A stretch of DNA of 64,000 bases from Cohaesibacter sp. ES.047 (GCF_900215505.1 NZ_LT907844.1:806001-870000); one strand, 5' to 3'; shown: positions 8,505-17,464, numbered from the stretch's first letter. The notes: generated by a model from the letters alone, not told the origin. Numbers and translations are program-made.

Positions 8505-9179
8505 TCAGGCTTCTGTGGGCGCTGTGTCGCTTATCCGGTATACGCAGCGCTGAGCATCGCCCAGAATGTGCTCGATGCGTTCGATATGTGCCGTCGGGCC
8601 GAGGATCGAACGGAACACCTCCAGCTCAGACTGGCAGAAACCCTTGCAGAATCGCGCTGCGGTGCAGATCGGGCAATGGTTCTCGATCAGCATCAGGGAG
8701 CCGTCCTCGCCCATTTCTGTTGCGGCCATGTAGCCTTCGGCGCTGCGCAGTTCGGCCAGTTTTTCGACCCGTTCCTTCAGGGAGCTCCGTCCGGCAAGCT
8801 CGCCTTGATAGCGGTCCCGCGTTCTGGCTTCCCGCAAGCCAATGATCGTGTCCAAGGCTTCCTGCCCCAGCGCCTGCTCGACCGAGGCGAGAACATCAAC
8901 GGCAAGATCTGCGTGGGCATTGGGGAAGCGGTCATGGCCCGCCTGTGTCAGGTACCAATAGACCGACGGTCGTCCGCGGCCCGCAGCGCGGCGTTCCTCA
9001 CCGACCAACCCTTCCTCGGCCAGCTTGGTCAGATGCTGACGGGCTGCCTCACCAGTTGTCTTGAGCTTTTCTCCCATTTGCGTCGAAGTCATTGCCCCGT
9101 GCATTTTCAGGGACATCAGGATTCGGTCGGCGGAGTTGCGCACCGATGAATTTGATTTTTCCAAGTTTATTCTTGACAT
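8505..9179 (-). CDS. SufR-like helix-turn-helix regulator with a cysteine cluster
   Basis: A 224-residue regulator. Residues 18-85 form a winged helix (ILMSLKMHGAMTSTQMGEKL, then GEAARQHLTKLAEEGLV and a GRGRPSVYWYLT wing) of the DeoR/ArsR-like type seen in SufR. The C-terminal part holds HCPIC, FCKGFC and a final RCVYRI, matching the SufR pattern in which conserved cysteines hold an Fe-S cluster. It is divergent from sodB across 91 bases. I infer it senses Fe-S status or oxidative stress and controls itself and sodB. No suf genes are in the window. An ordinary MarR/ArsR-type regulator without a cluster is the alternative. Confidence 0.75.
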   Translation of the reverse strand: MSRINLEKSNSSVRNSADRILMSLKMHGAMTSTQMGEKLKTTGEAARQHLTKLAEEGLVGEERRAAGRGRPSVYWYLTQAGHDRFPNAHADLAVDVLASVEQALGQEALDTIIGLREARTRDRYQGELAGRSSLKERVEKLAELRSAEGYMAATEMGEDGSLMLIENHCPICTAARFCKGFCQSELEVFRSILGPTAHIERIEHILGDAQRCVYRISDTAPTEA

Positions 9180-9193
9180 ATTAGCTCATATGT
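9173..9193 (+). promoter_or_regulatory. Palindromic operator candidate between the SufR-like gene and sodB
   Basis: A perfect inverted repeat, ACATAT (9176-9181) and ATATGT (9188-9193) with a six-base spacer. It overlaps TTGACA (9173-9178), a good -35 for sodB, and also the start codon of the divergent regulator, so one bound dimer could affect both genes. The spacing resembles SufR sites but the arm sequence differs from the published cyanobacterial motif. Confidence 0.45.
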
Positions 9194-9270
9194 TTTTCAA
9201 AGAGGTTACTTGTTTTAATATCAGGATGTGCCCTTGAACGCAAGTTCGGGCCTTCAAAGGAGATTTACAC

Positions 9271-9873
9271 ATGGCTTTTGAACTTCCAGCTCTTCCCTAT
9301 GCTCACGCTGCTCTCGCCGCGAAAGGCATGAGCCAGGAAACCCTCGAGCTGCACCACGACAAGCACCATCAGGCTTACGTGACTGCGCTGAACAACTTTA
9401 TCGAAGCCAATGCCGATCTGCAGGGCAAGTCGCTCGAAGACATCATTGCCGCGACCTATGGCAATGACGAGCGCGCCGGCATCTTCAACCAGGCTGGTCA
9501 GCACTGGAACCACATCCATTTCTGGAACGCCCTGTCGCCAAATGGCGGTGGCATTCCGGGATCTCTGGAAGCCAAGCTGGTTGAAGCCTTCGGCTCTGTC
9601 GATCAGTTCAAGGCAGACTTCAAAACCGCAGCAACCACCCAGTTCGGGTCTGGCTGGGCATGGCTCATCCAGAAAGCAGATGGCTCGCTCAGCGTGACCA
9701 AAACTCCGAATGGCGTTAACCCACTGGCAACCGGTGAAGGCACCGCTCTTCTCGGCCTCGATGTTTGGGAGCACAGCTACTATGTGGACTTCCGCAACCG
9801 TCGTCCGGACTATGTCTCCAACTTCCTCGACAATCTCGCCAACTACGAGTTTGCCGAAAGCAACCTTGCTTAA
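9271..9873 (+). CDS. sodB: Superoxide dismutase, Fe type
   Basis: A 200-residue cytoplasmic enzyme converting superoxide to oxygen and hydrogen peroxide. Landmarks: LPYAHAAL, the first metal ligand in LELHHDKHHQAYV, AGQHWNHIHFWNALSP with the second histidine, and DVWEHSYYVDFRNRRPDYV with the aspartate and last histidine ligands. Pattern and length fit alphaproteobacterial Fe (or cambialistic Fe/Mn) enzymes; the metal cannot be decided from sequence alone. AAGGAGATTTACAC precedes the ATG. A GC-rich hairpin terminator follows. Confidence 0.95.
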   Translation: MAFELPALPYAHAALAAKGMSQETLELHHDKHHQAYVTALNNFIEANADLQGKSLEDIIAATYGNDERAGIFNQAGQHWNHIHFWNALSPNGGGIPGSLEAKLVEAFGSVDQFKADFKTAATTQFGSGWAWLIQKADGSLSVTKTPNGVNPLATGEGTALLGLDVWEHSYYVDFRNRRPDYVSNFLDNLANYEFAESNLA

Positions 9874-9886
9874 GTGGTGAGCGTAG

Positions 9887-9941
9887 CCGCCCGGATCGAC
9901 CCTTGATTTCTATCTCGGTCTCCGGGCGGGCGTCTCTTTTC
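9887..9941 (+). terminator. Terminator of sodB
   Basis: CGCCCGGA (9888-9895) pairs with TCCGGGCG (9921-9928) around a loop of 25 bases, with TCTCTTTT downstream. The loop is long and the tail impure, so efficiency is uncertain. Confidence 0.55.
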
Positions 9942-10148
9942 TGACCGGACAATCCGGCGTTCACCGTGTTATGATAACTTGGTTGGCGCCGGATTTGTCA
10001 TATGTTGGGCTGACACTGTCGCATGTTGCGAAAATCACGATAAATCCGCGCTTTTGAGTCACTTTTGGGGGTGACAAAGGACCTCACATTGGGTATAGAC
10101 GCCCAATCTGATTTCCAACAAGTACGGCGAAACGGGCCCTTGTGGCAT

Positions 10149-10170
10149 GTCAGGCATCAGTGAGCCTGAC
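10149..10170 (+). promoter_or_regulatory. rplS: Hairpin in the rplS leader
   Basis: GTCAGGC (10149-10155) pairs perfectly with GCCTGAC (10164-10170) around an eight-base loop, 50 bases before the rplS ATG. The sequence after it (GGGACGCTCTGGTCGTAGC) is also GC-rich. A leader of this size before a ribosomal protein gene suggests autogenous or antitermination control, but no known L19 leader motif was recognised. Confidence 0.35.
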
Positions 10171-10220
10171 GGGACTGCATGGGACGCTCTGGTCGTAGCG
10201 ATACAACAAGAGTGAAGATC

Positions 10221-10667
10221 ATGAACATCATTGAACAGCTCGAACAAGAGCAAATGGCCGAAATCAAGGCCAAGCGCGAACTGCCAGAATTTTCTCCCGG
10301 TGACACCGTGCGTGTCAACGTCCGTGTGACTGAGGGTACCCGTACCCGTGTGCAGGCCTATGAAGGCGTCTGCATTGCACGCAAAGGCTCCGGCCTGCAC
10401 GAAAGCTTCACCGTTCGCAAGATTTCCTATGGTGAAGGCGTCGAGCGTGTGTTCCCGATCTATAGCCCGATCGTCGATAGCCTTGATGTTGTTCGCCGCG
10501 GTAAAGTCCGTCGCGCGAAACTCTACTATCTGCGCGATCGTCGCGGTAAATCCGCTCGTATTACTGAAGCATCCAACACGCGTGCGCGTCGCCTTAACGA
10601 CAGCGCCAAAGCCAAGGTTGCCGAAGCGAAAGCTGCCAAGAAAAAACAAGCTGAAGACGCAAAGTAA
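10221..10667 (+). CDS. rplS: 50S ribosomal protein L19
   Basis: A 148-residue protein at the 30S-50S interface. The family start is [19 protein letters not shown], so the ATG at 10221 is chosen over an upstream in-frame codon at 10179. Conserved blocks are [48 protein letters not shown] and [16 protein letters not shown]. The Lys/Ala-rich C-terminal tail is typical of the class. It sits between the trmD block and leuC, as in many Hyphomicrobiales, though here sodB and two other genes intervene. Confidence 0.97.
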   Translation: MNIIEQLEQEQMAEIKAKRELPEFSPGDTVRVNVRVTEGTRTRVQAYEGVCIARKGSGLHESFTVRKISYGEGVERVFPIYSPIVDSLDVVRRGKVRRAKLYYLRDRRGKSARITEASNTRARRLNDSAKAKVAEAKAAKKKQAEDAK

Positions 10668-11061
10668 GTTTTTTGTGGCTTTGACTGCATTTCAAGGGGC
10701 TCGATATGGCAATCATATCGGGCCTTTTGCGCATCAATATGAGGCATGGGACAGAAGTTTGAGCGCAATATTGCTTGACCTTGACCCACTATTTGTCGCA
10801 TGACATTGCCGACCGACTTTGACTGTCGGCCGGGACATGCAGTCCGGTCCGATCTGGGCCAGCCTCTTGGTGGACGAACGCCTGCTGCCGTTGCATCTGT
10901 CGATGAGACTGTTTGCAAATGGTCCGGCCAACAACTACATCCAACGTGTATCCTGCCTTTCGATCTGTCGCTTTGGCGGGGATATGCGAGACACGAAGAT
11001 CTTGAGCCGCCCGTGCTGACTGGCAAGGGATGGGCTCAGAGCAAAAGGACTGGTATCGAAC
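10668..11061 (+). other. Long gap between rplS and leuC
   Basis: The first 60 bases hold the rplS terminator. The following 330 bases form the leuC promoter and leader region. Short open frames cross it, but none has a Shine-Dalgarno plus a run of leucine codons that would mark an attenuator peptide, and no terminator-like hairpin precedes leuC. The mode of control of leuC is therefore not visible. Confidence 0.5.
10698..10729 (+). terminator. Intrinsic terminator of rplS
   Basis: GGCTCGATATG pairs with CATATCGGGCC (one G-U pair) around GCAAT, followed by TTTT. Confidence 0.8.
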
Positions 11062-12468
11062 ATGTCTGCACCCAAGACTCTTTATGACAAAATCTGGGAT
11101 TCCCACGTGGCCGATCAGCCGGAGGATGGCACCTGCCTTCTCTATATTGATCGTCACCTTGTCCATGAAGTCACGTCTCCGCAGGCCTTCGAAGGGCTAC
11201 GCATGGCCAACCGCAAGGTGCGCGCACCGCAGCGGACGCTGGCTGTCGTTGATCACAACGTCCCGACGACCGACCGCTCCAAAGGCATTGATGATCCCCA
11301 GTCCAAGCTGCAGGTGGAAACGCTGGCAGCCAACGCCAAGGAATTCGACGTCGAATATTATGACGAGCTGGACAATCGTCAGGGCGTGGTTCACATCGTC
11401 GGTCCCGAACAGGGCTTTACCCTGCCGGGCATGACCATTGTTTGCGGCGATTCGCATACCTCCACCCACGGGGCGTTCGGCTCTCTGGCGCACGGTATCG
11501 GCACGTCCGAGGTCGAGCATGTGCTGGCCACCCAGACGTTGGTGCAGAAAAAAGCCAAGAACATGAAGGTCGAAGTCAACGGCAAGCTTGGCGAAGGCGT
11601 GACTGCAAAAGACATCGTTCTGGCCATTATCGGCAAGATCGGCACGGCAGGCGGCACCGGCCATGTGATTGAATTCTGCGGCGAAGCCATCCGCGATCTG
11701 TCCATGGAAGGCCGCATGACGGTCTGCAACATGGCCATCGAAGGCGGCGCTCGCGCAGGCCTGATCGCGCCGGATGAAAAGACCTATGCCTATATCAAGG
11801 GCCGCCCGAAAGCACCAAAAGGCGCTGACTGGGACAAGGCCATGGACTTCTGGAAAAGCCTTTACACCGATGAAGGGGCTCATTTCGATACGGTCGTGAC
11901 ACTGGATGCTGCATCGCTGCCGCCGATCGTGTCCTGGGGCACCAGCCCGGAAAACGTGACGACCATCGATGGTTCGACCCCCGATCCGGATGCGATCGAA
12001 GATGAATCGCGCCGCAATGCCGTCAAACGTGCGCTCGACTATATGGGTCTCAAGGCCAACACCAAGATGACCGACGTTGCGCTTGATCGCGTTTTCATCG
12101 GCTCCTGCACCAACGGCCGCATCGAGGACCTTCGGGCCGCGGCCAGCGTATTCAAGGGCCGCAAGGTCAAGGACGGCATCAATGCGATGGTCGTTCCCGG
12201 CTCTGGTCTGGTAAAAGCGCAGGCTGAAGAAGAGGGTCTGGACAAGATCTTTCTTGAGGCCGGTTGTGAATGGCGTGAGCCGGGCTGCTCCATGTGCCTT
12301 GCGATGAATGCGGACAAGCTGGCTCCGGGTGAGCGCTGTGCGTCGACCTCCAACCGTAACTTTGAAGGTCGTCAGGGCTTCAAAGGGCGCACCCATCTGG
12401 TCTCGCCGGCCATGGCCGCAGCCGCTGCGGTTGCCGGACACTTCGTCGATGTGCGTGAACTCGACTAG
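11062..12468 (+). CDS. leuC: 3-isopropylmalate dehydratase, large subunit
   Basis: A 468-residue [4Fe-4S] hydro-lyase of leucine synthesis that, with LeuD, isomerises 2- to 3-isopropylmalate. Landmarks: [67 protein letters not shown], and the cluster cysteines in GSCTNGR and [11 protein letters not shown]. Length fits the bacterial two-subunit enzyme. leuD and leuB, often close by in related genomes, are not adjacent: the next gene is an unrelated acetyltransferase. A clear terminator follows, so leuC is transcribed alone. Confidence 0.97.
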   Translation: MSAPKTLYDKIWDSHVADQPEDGTCLLYIDRHLVHEVTSPQAFEGLRMANRKVRAPQRTLAVVDHNVPTTDRSKGIDDPQSKLQVETLAANAKEFDVEYYDELDNRQGVVHIVGPEQGFTLPGMTIVCGDSHTSTHGAFGSLAHGIGTSEVEHVLATQTLVQKKAKNMKVEVNGKLGEGVTAKDIVLAIIGKIGTAGGTGHVIEFCGEAIRDLSMEGRMTVCNMAIEGGARAGLIAPDEKTYAYIKGRPKAPKGADWDKAMDFWKSLYTDEGAHFDTVVTLDAASLPPIVSWGTSPENVTTIDGSTPDPDAIEDESRRNAVKRALDYMGLKANTKMTDVALDRVFIGSCTNGRIEDLRAAASVFKGRKVKDGINAMVVPGSGLVKAQAEEEGLDKIFLEAGCEWREPGCSMCLAMNADKLAPGERCASTSNRNFEGRQGFKGRTHLVSPAMAAAAAVAGHFVDVRELD

Positions 12469-12498
12469 GTTTCGCGCTATTCGATCTGAGAATTCAAG

Positions 12499-12526
12499 AG
12501 CCGGGTCCTTGTGATCCGGCTTTTTT
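12499..12526 (+). terminator. Intrinsic terminator of leuC
   Basis: AGCCGGGTC pairs with GATCCGGCT (one G-U pair) around CTTGT, with a T6 tail, 31 bases after the stop. Confidence 0.88.
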
Positions 12527-12801
12527 GTTGGTCAGCAATTAGGCGTGTTGATGGTTGAGCGTGACTGGATCAGGCCATTCGTCCCACTTGTGTCGGATTA
12601 ATGGGGATGGTGCGGTAGAATGGATTGTCAATTTGCCGTTGGCATTTACGATAACCCGTGATCAACTGACCAGGCCGATAGGGCGCAGGATGTATTTCTG
12701 CCTGTCGCACCTCACTGTGGGGCTTGTCGGTAAGGTGCTGCTCTTGACGTGTGTCGCTTGAATGGCGGGAGGCGTGAGCGGCGAGAGACATGGGAGAGAC
12801 T
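12527..12801. other. Intergenic region before the GNAT gene
   Basis: Holds the promoter region of the acetyltransferase gene. No convincing gene or structured RNA was seen. Confidence 0.5.
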
Positions 12802-13269
12802 ATGAGCACGATCGATATCAAGATTCTGGAACTGGATGCCGCTCTGGATCTGGCGCCTTTGATTTCCGCCCATGCACAGGAGCAGAAACGGGGCGCACCG
12901 CGTCAACCGGACATTTTCTATGCTGAAACCCTGCTAACAGACCGCACAGCCGAAGTCTTCGGTGCCTATATGGATGGCAAGCTGGTGTCTTTTGCCACCT
13001 TCTTTGATCTGCCGGAGACCATATCAGGCAAACGCGTGGGCCATGTCGACATTCTCTTTGTCGATTATGACGCTCGCGATATGGGCGTGACCAAGGCGAT
13101 GATTGAGAAGCTGATCCAAATCGGTGATGAGCGCAATTGGCTCGAGTTGCAGTGGAACGATCCCAACGATGTGCAGCAGGCCAAGATTGCTGAGATCTCG
13201 CATCTGACGACGACAGCCAGCGTGCGGCTGAGCATCGGCATCCACGAAGAGCACACCAAGGTGAAGTGA
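12802..13269 (+). CDS. GNAT-family N-acetyltransferase
   Basis: A 155-residue single-domain protein. The pattern of the GNAT fold is visible: FGAYMDGKLVSFATFFDLPET (beta 2-4), GHVDILFVDYDARDMGVTKAMIEKLIQIG (acetyl-CoA-binding loop and helix; the usual R-x-x-G-x-A is degraded to ARDMGV), and a C-terminal strand with WNDPNDVQQAKI. The acceptor is unknown. GGAGAG six bases upstream favours the ATG at 12802 rather than an in-frame ATG at 12790. It is flanked by leuC and a convergent TetR gene with no shared operon. Confidence 0.7.
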   Translation: MSTIDIKILELDAALDLAPLISAHAQEQKRGAPRQPDIFYAETLLTDRTAEVFGAYMDGKLVSFATFFDLPETISGKRVGHVDILFVDYDARDMGVTKAMIEKLIQIGDERNWLELQWNDPNDVQQAKIAEISHLTTTASVRLSIGIHEEHTKVK

Positions 13270-13297
13270 CAGGCTTTCAAAAGCCCAAGATGAGAGC

Positions 13298-13903
13298 TTA
13301 GCTCAAGTCGGAGTTGGCCAGCATTCGGATATGCTGGCCGATCGGCTCGTCGAGTCGGTTGGTGATCAAGCGTTGCCAAAGCAGACCGATCAGCATATCC
13401 GCCCTGACCGCAGGCGCTTCGTGTTGCGGGATTTCACCGCGTTGGCGCGCGCGTTCGACGACTTTTGCCAGCGCTTCGATCCGCTCGGAGTGATAATTTC
13501 TGAGCGTTTCGGCAACATCTGGATCCGACTGGGATTCGGCGATGATTGCCTTGAAGAACAGGCCGTTCTCACCCTGCCAGATCTCGATCAGGTCGTTGGC
13601 GAAGTGCAAGAGATCCTGTTCAAGCGACCCGGTATCCCTGTAGAGAAATTGCGGCTTCTTTCGTTGGTATACGGCCAACAAAAGCGCGCCGCGGGTGGGC
13701 CACCATCGGTAGAGCGTCGCCTTTCCCGCCTTGGCTCTGCGCGCAACCGCTTCCATACGCAGACCGCCAATGCCTTTTTCGGCGATGATATCTGCAGCCG
13801 CATCAAGGATTGCCGTTTCGGCTTCAGGATTTTTTCTGGCACCGATTGACTGCCTTGCCTTGTTGGCGCTGCTTGTGTCGTTTTTGATTTTTTCGGTGCC
13901 CAT
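13298..13903 (-). CDS. TetR-family transcriptional repressor
   Basis: A 201-residue regulator. The TetR helix-turn-helix is clear near residues 30-75: AILDAAADIIAEKGIGGLRM, EAVARRAKAGKATLYRWWPTRGALLLAVY. The C-terminal domain resembles TetR_C with FANDLIEIWQGENGLFFKAIIAESQ, and its ligand cannot be predicted. GAGGAAATCC before the ATG at 13903 sets the start; a longer frame upstream would run through the operator region. It is divergent from a two-helix membrane protein, its likely target, and repeats lie between the two. Confidence 0.88.
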   Translation of the reverse strand: MGTEKIKNDTSSANKARQSIGARKNPEAETAILDAAADIIAEKGIGGLRMEAVARRAKAGKATLYRWWPTRGALLLAVYQRKKPQFLYRDTGSLEQDLLHFANDLIEIWQGENGLFFKAIIAESQSDPDVAETLRNYHSERIEALAKVVERARQRGEIPQHEAPAVRADMLIGLLWQRLITNRLDEPIGQHIRMLANSDLS

Positions 13904-13918
13904 GGATTTCCTCTTGAC

Positions 13919-13962
13919 GAAACGGAACGTATCGTTCATATATCTTTCCATGAAACGGAACG
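13919..13962. promoter_or_regulatory. Two-copy operator candidate for the TetR-type repressor
   Basis: The 11-mer GAAACGGAACG occurs twice (13919-13929 and 13952-13962), 33 bases or about three helical turns apart. The first copy is part of a perfect inverted repeat GAACG-TAT-CGTTC (13925-13937); the second is followed by a degenerate arm (GAACG-AAG-CGTCTC). The sites cover the space between the two divergent genes. Confidence 0.6.
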
Positions 13963-13985
13963 AAGCGTCTCGAAAGGAACATCGC

Positions 13986-14216
13986 ATGAAAGACACATCC
14001 CGTAAACCGTCTCGCGCACGTTTTGCGCTTATGATTCTGGTGTTTGTCTATCCCTTGGTGACGGGGCTACTTTATGGCATTGTGGCCATCACGCCCGACT
14101 GGCACCTATGGCAGCGCGCCATGATCATGGTTCCGATTGTCGTGGCTGCCATGGTCTATGTCATTATACCCTTCATTCAGCAGCGCATGCAGGCGGTGAT
14201 TACCGTCAGATCATGA
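13986..14216 (+). CDS. Small two-helix inner-membrane protein (DUF2798-like)
   Basis: A 76-residue protein with a short basic N-terminus (KDTSRKPSRARF), two hydrophobic helices (about residues 12-33 and 45-66) separated by a TPDWHLWQR loop, and a C-terminal R-M-Q tail. This is the shape of DUF2798 proteins, which are often controlled by an adjacent TetR gene and have no known function. Start at 13986 is chosen because the longer frame upstream overlaps the divergent TetR gene and its operator. Its single-gene transcript ends at a strong terminator about 70 bases on. Confidence 0.65.
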   Translation: MKDTSRKPSRARFALMILVFVYPLVTGLLYGIVAITPDWHLWQRAMIMVPIVVAAMVYVIIPFIQQRMQAVITVRS

Positions 14217-14283
14217 GGCGGCCCAATTGAGGGCAATGAGTTTCTAGGACATACGGATCGTGCGTGCTTGTCGAGCAATAAGG

Positions 14284-14318
14284 AAAAGGGGAAGTGGCCA
14301 ATGCCAGCTTCCCCTTTT
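14284..14318. terminator. Bidirectional terminator between the 2-TM gene and the EVE gene
   Basis: AAAAGGGGAAG (14284-14294) pairs with CTTCCCCTTTT (14308-14318), with an inner TGGC/GCCA extension. The A and T tracts serve both directions between convergent genes. Confidence 0.85.
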
Positions 14319-14342
14319 GTCTTGATGGATCCAACGGCAGGA

Positions 14343-14762
14343 TTACGGCTTGACGCCGACCATTTCGCAAATGATGGCCCATTCCTCATCGCTGACCGGC
14401 TGGACCGACAGGCGCGAATTCTTGACCAGAATCATCTCGGAAAGGGTGGGATGGTTCTTGCAGTCTTCAAGGGTGATCGGGTTTTTGACCGGTTCCACCG
14501 CCTTGATGTCCACGCATTCCCACTTGCCCGTGTCGTCCGTGGTGTCCGGATGAGCTTCAGCGCAAACTTCGACAATGCCGACAATGCGCTTCTCGTTGAT
14601 CGAATGATAGAAAAAGCCCTTATCGCCCAAGGCCATTTTGCGCATGTTGTTGCGGGCCTGATAGTTGCGGACACCGTCCCACTGTTCCCCAGCCTCGCCC
14701 TTGGCGACCTGCTGGTCCCAGCTCCAGGTGTTCGGTTCGGACTTGAAAAGCCAATAAGCCAT
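14343..14762 (-). CDS. EVE domain protein
   Basis: A 139-residue single EVE (PUA-like) domain, beginning AYWLFKSEPNTWSWDQ and including QWDGVRNYQARNNMR, the aromatic-cage region that binds modified bases in this fold, and GDKGFFYHS. The human homologue THYN1 and bacterial relatives are thought to read modified DNA or RNA bases. No restriction genes are nearby, so a housekeeping role is more likely than defence. It is followed on the same strand, 27 bases upstream of its start, by a YciI gene; the EVE-YciI-gpsA-tsaD order recurs in related bacteria. Confidence 0.85.
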   Translation of the reverse strand: MAYWLFKSEPNTWSWDQQVAKGEAGEQWDGVRNYQARNNMRKMALGDKGFFYHSINEKRIVGIVEVCAEAHPDTTDDTGKWECVDIKAVEPVKNPITLEDCKNHPTLSEMILVKNSRLSVQPVSDEEWAIICEMVGVKP

Positions 14763-14789
14763 GGGATTCTCCGCTATTTTAAGAGCTGA

Positions 14790-15074
14790 TCAGGATGGTG
14801 CGCCGATGACCCATTTCCAGCCGTGAATGGTGACGTCCTTGAACAGGCCCGCCTTGGCATAGGGATCGTTGGCCAGCATGGCTTCCAGTGCCGCTTTGTT
14901 ATCGGCTTCGCAGATGAGGGTCGAACCCATCATGGTGCCTTCATCGTCAAGCAAGGGCCCTGCAACGGGAATGCTGGCGCTGTTTTCTTTCACAAAGGCG
15001 AGATGCGCTTCACGGTTGGCCTTGCGGATATCAAGACCACCATCCTTATCGAGGCAGGTAACGACGAAATGCAT
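14790..15074 (-). CDS. YciI-like protein
   Basis: A 94-residue dimeric alpha/beta-barrel protein of the YCII family. Visible signatures are the N-terminal strand MHFVVTCLDK, the H-L-A-F-V segment with a conserved His near residue 24, GPLLDDEGTMMGSTLICEA, and DPYAKAGLFKDVTIHGWKWV. The conserved His-Asp pair suggests an enzymatic function, still undefined. It lies between gpsA and the EVE gene, same strand, 43 bases after gpsA, and is probably cotranscribed. Confidence 0.85.
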   Translation of the reverse strand: MHFVVTCLDKDGGLDIRKANREAHLAFVKENSASIPVAGPLLDDEGTMMGSTLICEADNKAALEAMLANDPYAKAGLFKDVTIHGWKWVIGAPS

Positions 15075-15117
15075 GATTTTTCCTCTTTATGCTGTGCGTT
15101 GGGGAATTGAAATGGTG

Positions 15118-16143
15118 TCAATGATGATCGCTCTCTCGCCTCAGCGGGCGGGACATCAGCCTAGTTACCGCTTCATCGATGCTGCTCTTGCGATCAAGAA
15201 CATCCGCTACGGCTTGAGCGATTGGCATCTCGACGTCGAAACGGTCTGCCAGTTCGGTGGCGACACGGGCGGTAAAGGCGCCCTCGGACAGTTTGGCGCC
15301 TGGCGCGAGTAGCTCGGACAGGTCCTTGCCGTCACCAAGGGCAAAGCCGAAGGAGAAATTGCGGCTCTGGGCGTTGGAGCAGGACAGGGCCACATCGCCA
15401 AAACCTGAAAGGCCCATCAGCGTATCGGCCCGCGCTCCGGCCTTCAGTGCAAGTCGCTGCATTTCGGCAAAACCCCGGGTCATCAGGGCGGCGTGAGCGC
15501 TGGCACCGAGCTTTTTGCCCACAACGATGCCGCAGGCGATTGCGAGCACGTTCTTGAGGGCGCCGCCGAGCTGGACGCCAATCATGTCGGTGCTCGCATA
15601 GGGGCGGAAACTGGTGTTCGACAAGGTGGCGCATAGACGTTCGGCAAGGGGGTGAGACCCCGCAGCAATGGTCACGGCGGTTGGCAGTCCGCGCGCCACA
15701 TCGGCAGCAAAGGACGGCCCGGACAGGATCGCGGGTACGGCTTGCGGCAGATAATCGCTCAGAACCTCGCTCATCATGCGTTGGGTGCCCTTTTCCAATC
15801 CCTTGGCGGCGAGGATGACGGGGGTGCCCTTCTTGACGTAAAAGCCGATGTCTTCGGCGATCTTGCGAGTGGACTGGGCCGGGGCGACCAGCAGAATGCA
15901 GTCCGCATCTGCGGCTTCGGTGACATCGGTCGTTGTTTCAAGCGGCTGATCGAAGGTGATGTCCGGCAGATACGCAGGCAATTGCCGGGTGCCGCTGATG
16001 GACTGAAGATTTTCGTGATTGCGGCCCCAGAGCACCACGTCTCTGCCGGCGCGCACCGCATTGAGCGCGAGAGCGGTTCCCCATGCGCCAGCGCCGAGCA
16101 CCGAGACGCGTTTGAATGGTTCGACGTTGCTCAACTGGCTCAT
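15118..16143 (-). CDS. gpsA: Glycerol-3-phosphate dehydrogenase (NAD(P)+)
   Basis: A 341-residue cytoplasmic enzyme reducing dihydroxyacetone phosphate to sn-glycerol-3-phosphate for phospholipid synthesis. The Rossmann motif is [14 protein letters not shown] near residue 14. [30 protein letters not shown], and the catalytic-domain block [16 protein letters not shown] with the active lysine are all present, as is [19 protein letters not shown]. Its ATG overlaps the tsaD stop by four bases (ATGA), indicating translational coupling. Some 13 N-terminal residues precede the usual start. Confidence 0.96.
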   Translation of the reverse strand: MSQLSNVEPFKRVSVLGAGAWGTALALNAVRAGRDVVLWGRNHENLQSISGTRQLPAYLPDITFDQPLETTTDVTEAADADCILLVAPAQSTRKIAEDIGFYVKKGTPVILAAKGLEKGTQRMMSEVLSDYLPQAVPAILSGPSFAADVARGLPTAVTIAAGSHPLAERLCATLSNTSFRPYASTDMIGVQLGGALKNVLAIACGIVVGKKLGASAHAALMTRGFAEMQRLALKAGARADTLMGLSGFGDVALSCSNAQSRNFSFGFALGDGKDLSELLAPGAKLSEGAFTARVATELADRFDVEMPIAQAVADVLDRKSSIDEAVTRLMSRPLRRESDHH

Positions 16144-17240
16144 GCCTTGGCTCCCTTGCGTCCCTTGCCGATCTTGGCCTCAGCATTCTTGTCCAAAGGC
16201 CAGCGCGGACGGGCGGGGGCGTTGAGCGGGTCGGTGAGGCCAAGGGCCAGCCGTTCGGCACCGGCCCATGCGATCATGGCCCCATTGTCCGTACAAAGGC
16301 GGATCGGCGGCGCGATCATCTCTGCGCCTGCATCCGTCAAAATCGTTTCGAGAGTGGAACGAATGGCCTTGTTGGCTGCAACACCGCCTGCCACGATCAA
16401 TTGCGGTGTCTCGATTTCTGGAAAACGGACTTTGAATTCCGCCAGAGCCTTGCCGATGCGGTCGCTGAGAATGTCGCAAATGGCGGCCTGAAAAGAGGCG
16501 CAGAGATCTGCCACATCCTGATCGGACAGGGGTGCGATCTTTTCGGCTTCGCGGCGCACGGCGCTTTTCAGACCCGAGAAGGAAAAATCAAATCCTTCGC
16601 GGCCCTTCATGGAGCGCGGCAGTGCGAAGCGTTTGGGGTCTCCTCTGAGGGCTGCGTCTTCCACCTTCGGGCCGCCCGGATAGGGAAGGCCAAGGAGTTT
16701 TGCCGTCTTGTCAAAGGCTTCGCCGAGCGCATCATCAATGGTGGTGCCCCATCGTTCATAATTACCGACGCCGCGCACCAGCAGGATCTGGCTGTGCCCA
16801 CCCGAGACGAGCAACAAAAGGTGAGGGAAGGGGGCATTGTTGGAGAGGCGAGCCGTGAGCGCATGACCTTCGAGGTGGTTGACAGCAATCAGCGGCAGAT
16901 CATGGGCTGCGGCGATGGCCTTGGCGCTCATCAGCCCGACCAGAACCCCGCCGATAAGACCGGGGCCTGATGTGGCAGCAATACCATCGAGGTCGGAAAA
17001 GCCGACGCCAGCCTCGTCCATGGCAGCTTTGATGATGCCATCAAGCGCCTCAACGTGGGCGCGGGCGGCGATCTCGGGGACGACCCCGCCATAGGCGGCA
17101 TGATCCTCGATCTGGCTGAGGACAACGTTGGAGAGAATCTCGCCCTGACCGGCCTTTGGATCATCAGCACAATCGGCATGACGACGCACGACTGCGGCCG
17201 CAGTTTCATCACAACTTGTTTCTATGCCCAAAACGATCAT
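16140..17240 (-). CDS. tsaD: tRNA N6-adenosine threonylcarbamoyltransferase TsaD
   Basis: A 366-residue ASKHA-fold metalloenzyme that transfers threonylcarbamoyl from TC-AMP to A37 of ANN-decoding tRNAs, with TsaB and TsaE (not in the window). Landmarks: [36 protein letters not shown] with the metal-binding histidines (glycoprotease signature), [26 protein letters not shown] and [12 protein letters not shown]. The start at 17240 follows the family; the frame is open for 30 further codons with no better ribosome-binding site. MtaB at 54.5 kb acts on the product. It overlaps gpsA by four bases. Confidence 0.95.
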   Translation of the reverse strand: MIVLGIETSCDETAAAVVRRHADCADDPKAGQGEILSNVVLSQIEDHAAYGGVVPEIAARAHVEALDGIIKAAMDEAGVGFSDLDGIAATSGPGLIGGVLVGLMSAKAIAAAHDLPLIAVNHLEGHALTARLSNNAPFPHLLLLVSGGHSQILLVRGVGNYERWGTTIDDALGEAFDKTAKLLGLPYPGGPKVEDAALRGDPKRFALPRSMKGREGFDFSFSGLKSAVRREAEKIAPLSDQDVADLCASFQAAICDILSDRIGKALAEFKVRFPEIETPQLIVAGGVAANKAIRSTLETILTDAGAEMIAPPIRLCTDNGAMIAWAGAERLALGLTDPLNAPARPRWPLDKNAEAKIGKGRKGAKA

Positions 17241-17464
17241 TGCGCGGGTGACTTGGTTGCCTCTATGGTTTGCGCCAATAGCCATGTTGCCTGTTGGTTC
17301 AAACGGTCGATGATTGCTAACATGGCTCATGTATTAGAGCAAAGCTGCGAGATTGGCATCCCCTTTCTGCCCGTTTGGGGGCAAATGCCGGTTCTTGTGA
17401 CCAGTTGTCCCCGCTGCTGATTCTTCCAATGGGGCCACGACAAAGAGACTTGAAAGCGTTAGGT

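Noticed and set aside
10819..11019. Leucine leader peptide or T-box before leuC
   Set aside because: No run of leucine codons, no ribosome-binding site and no terminator/antiterminator pair.
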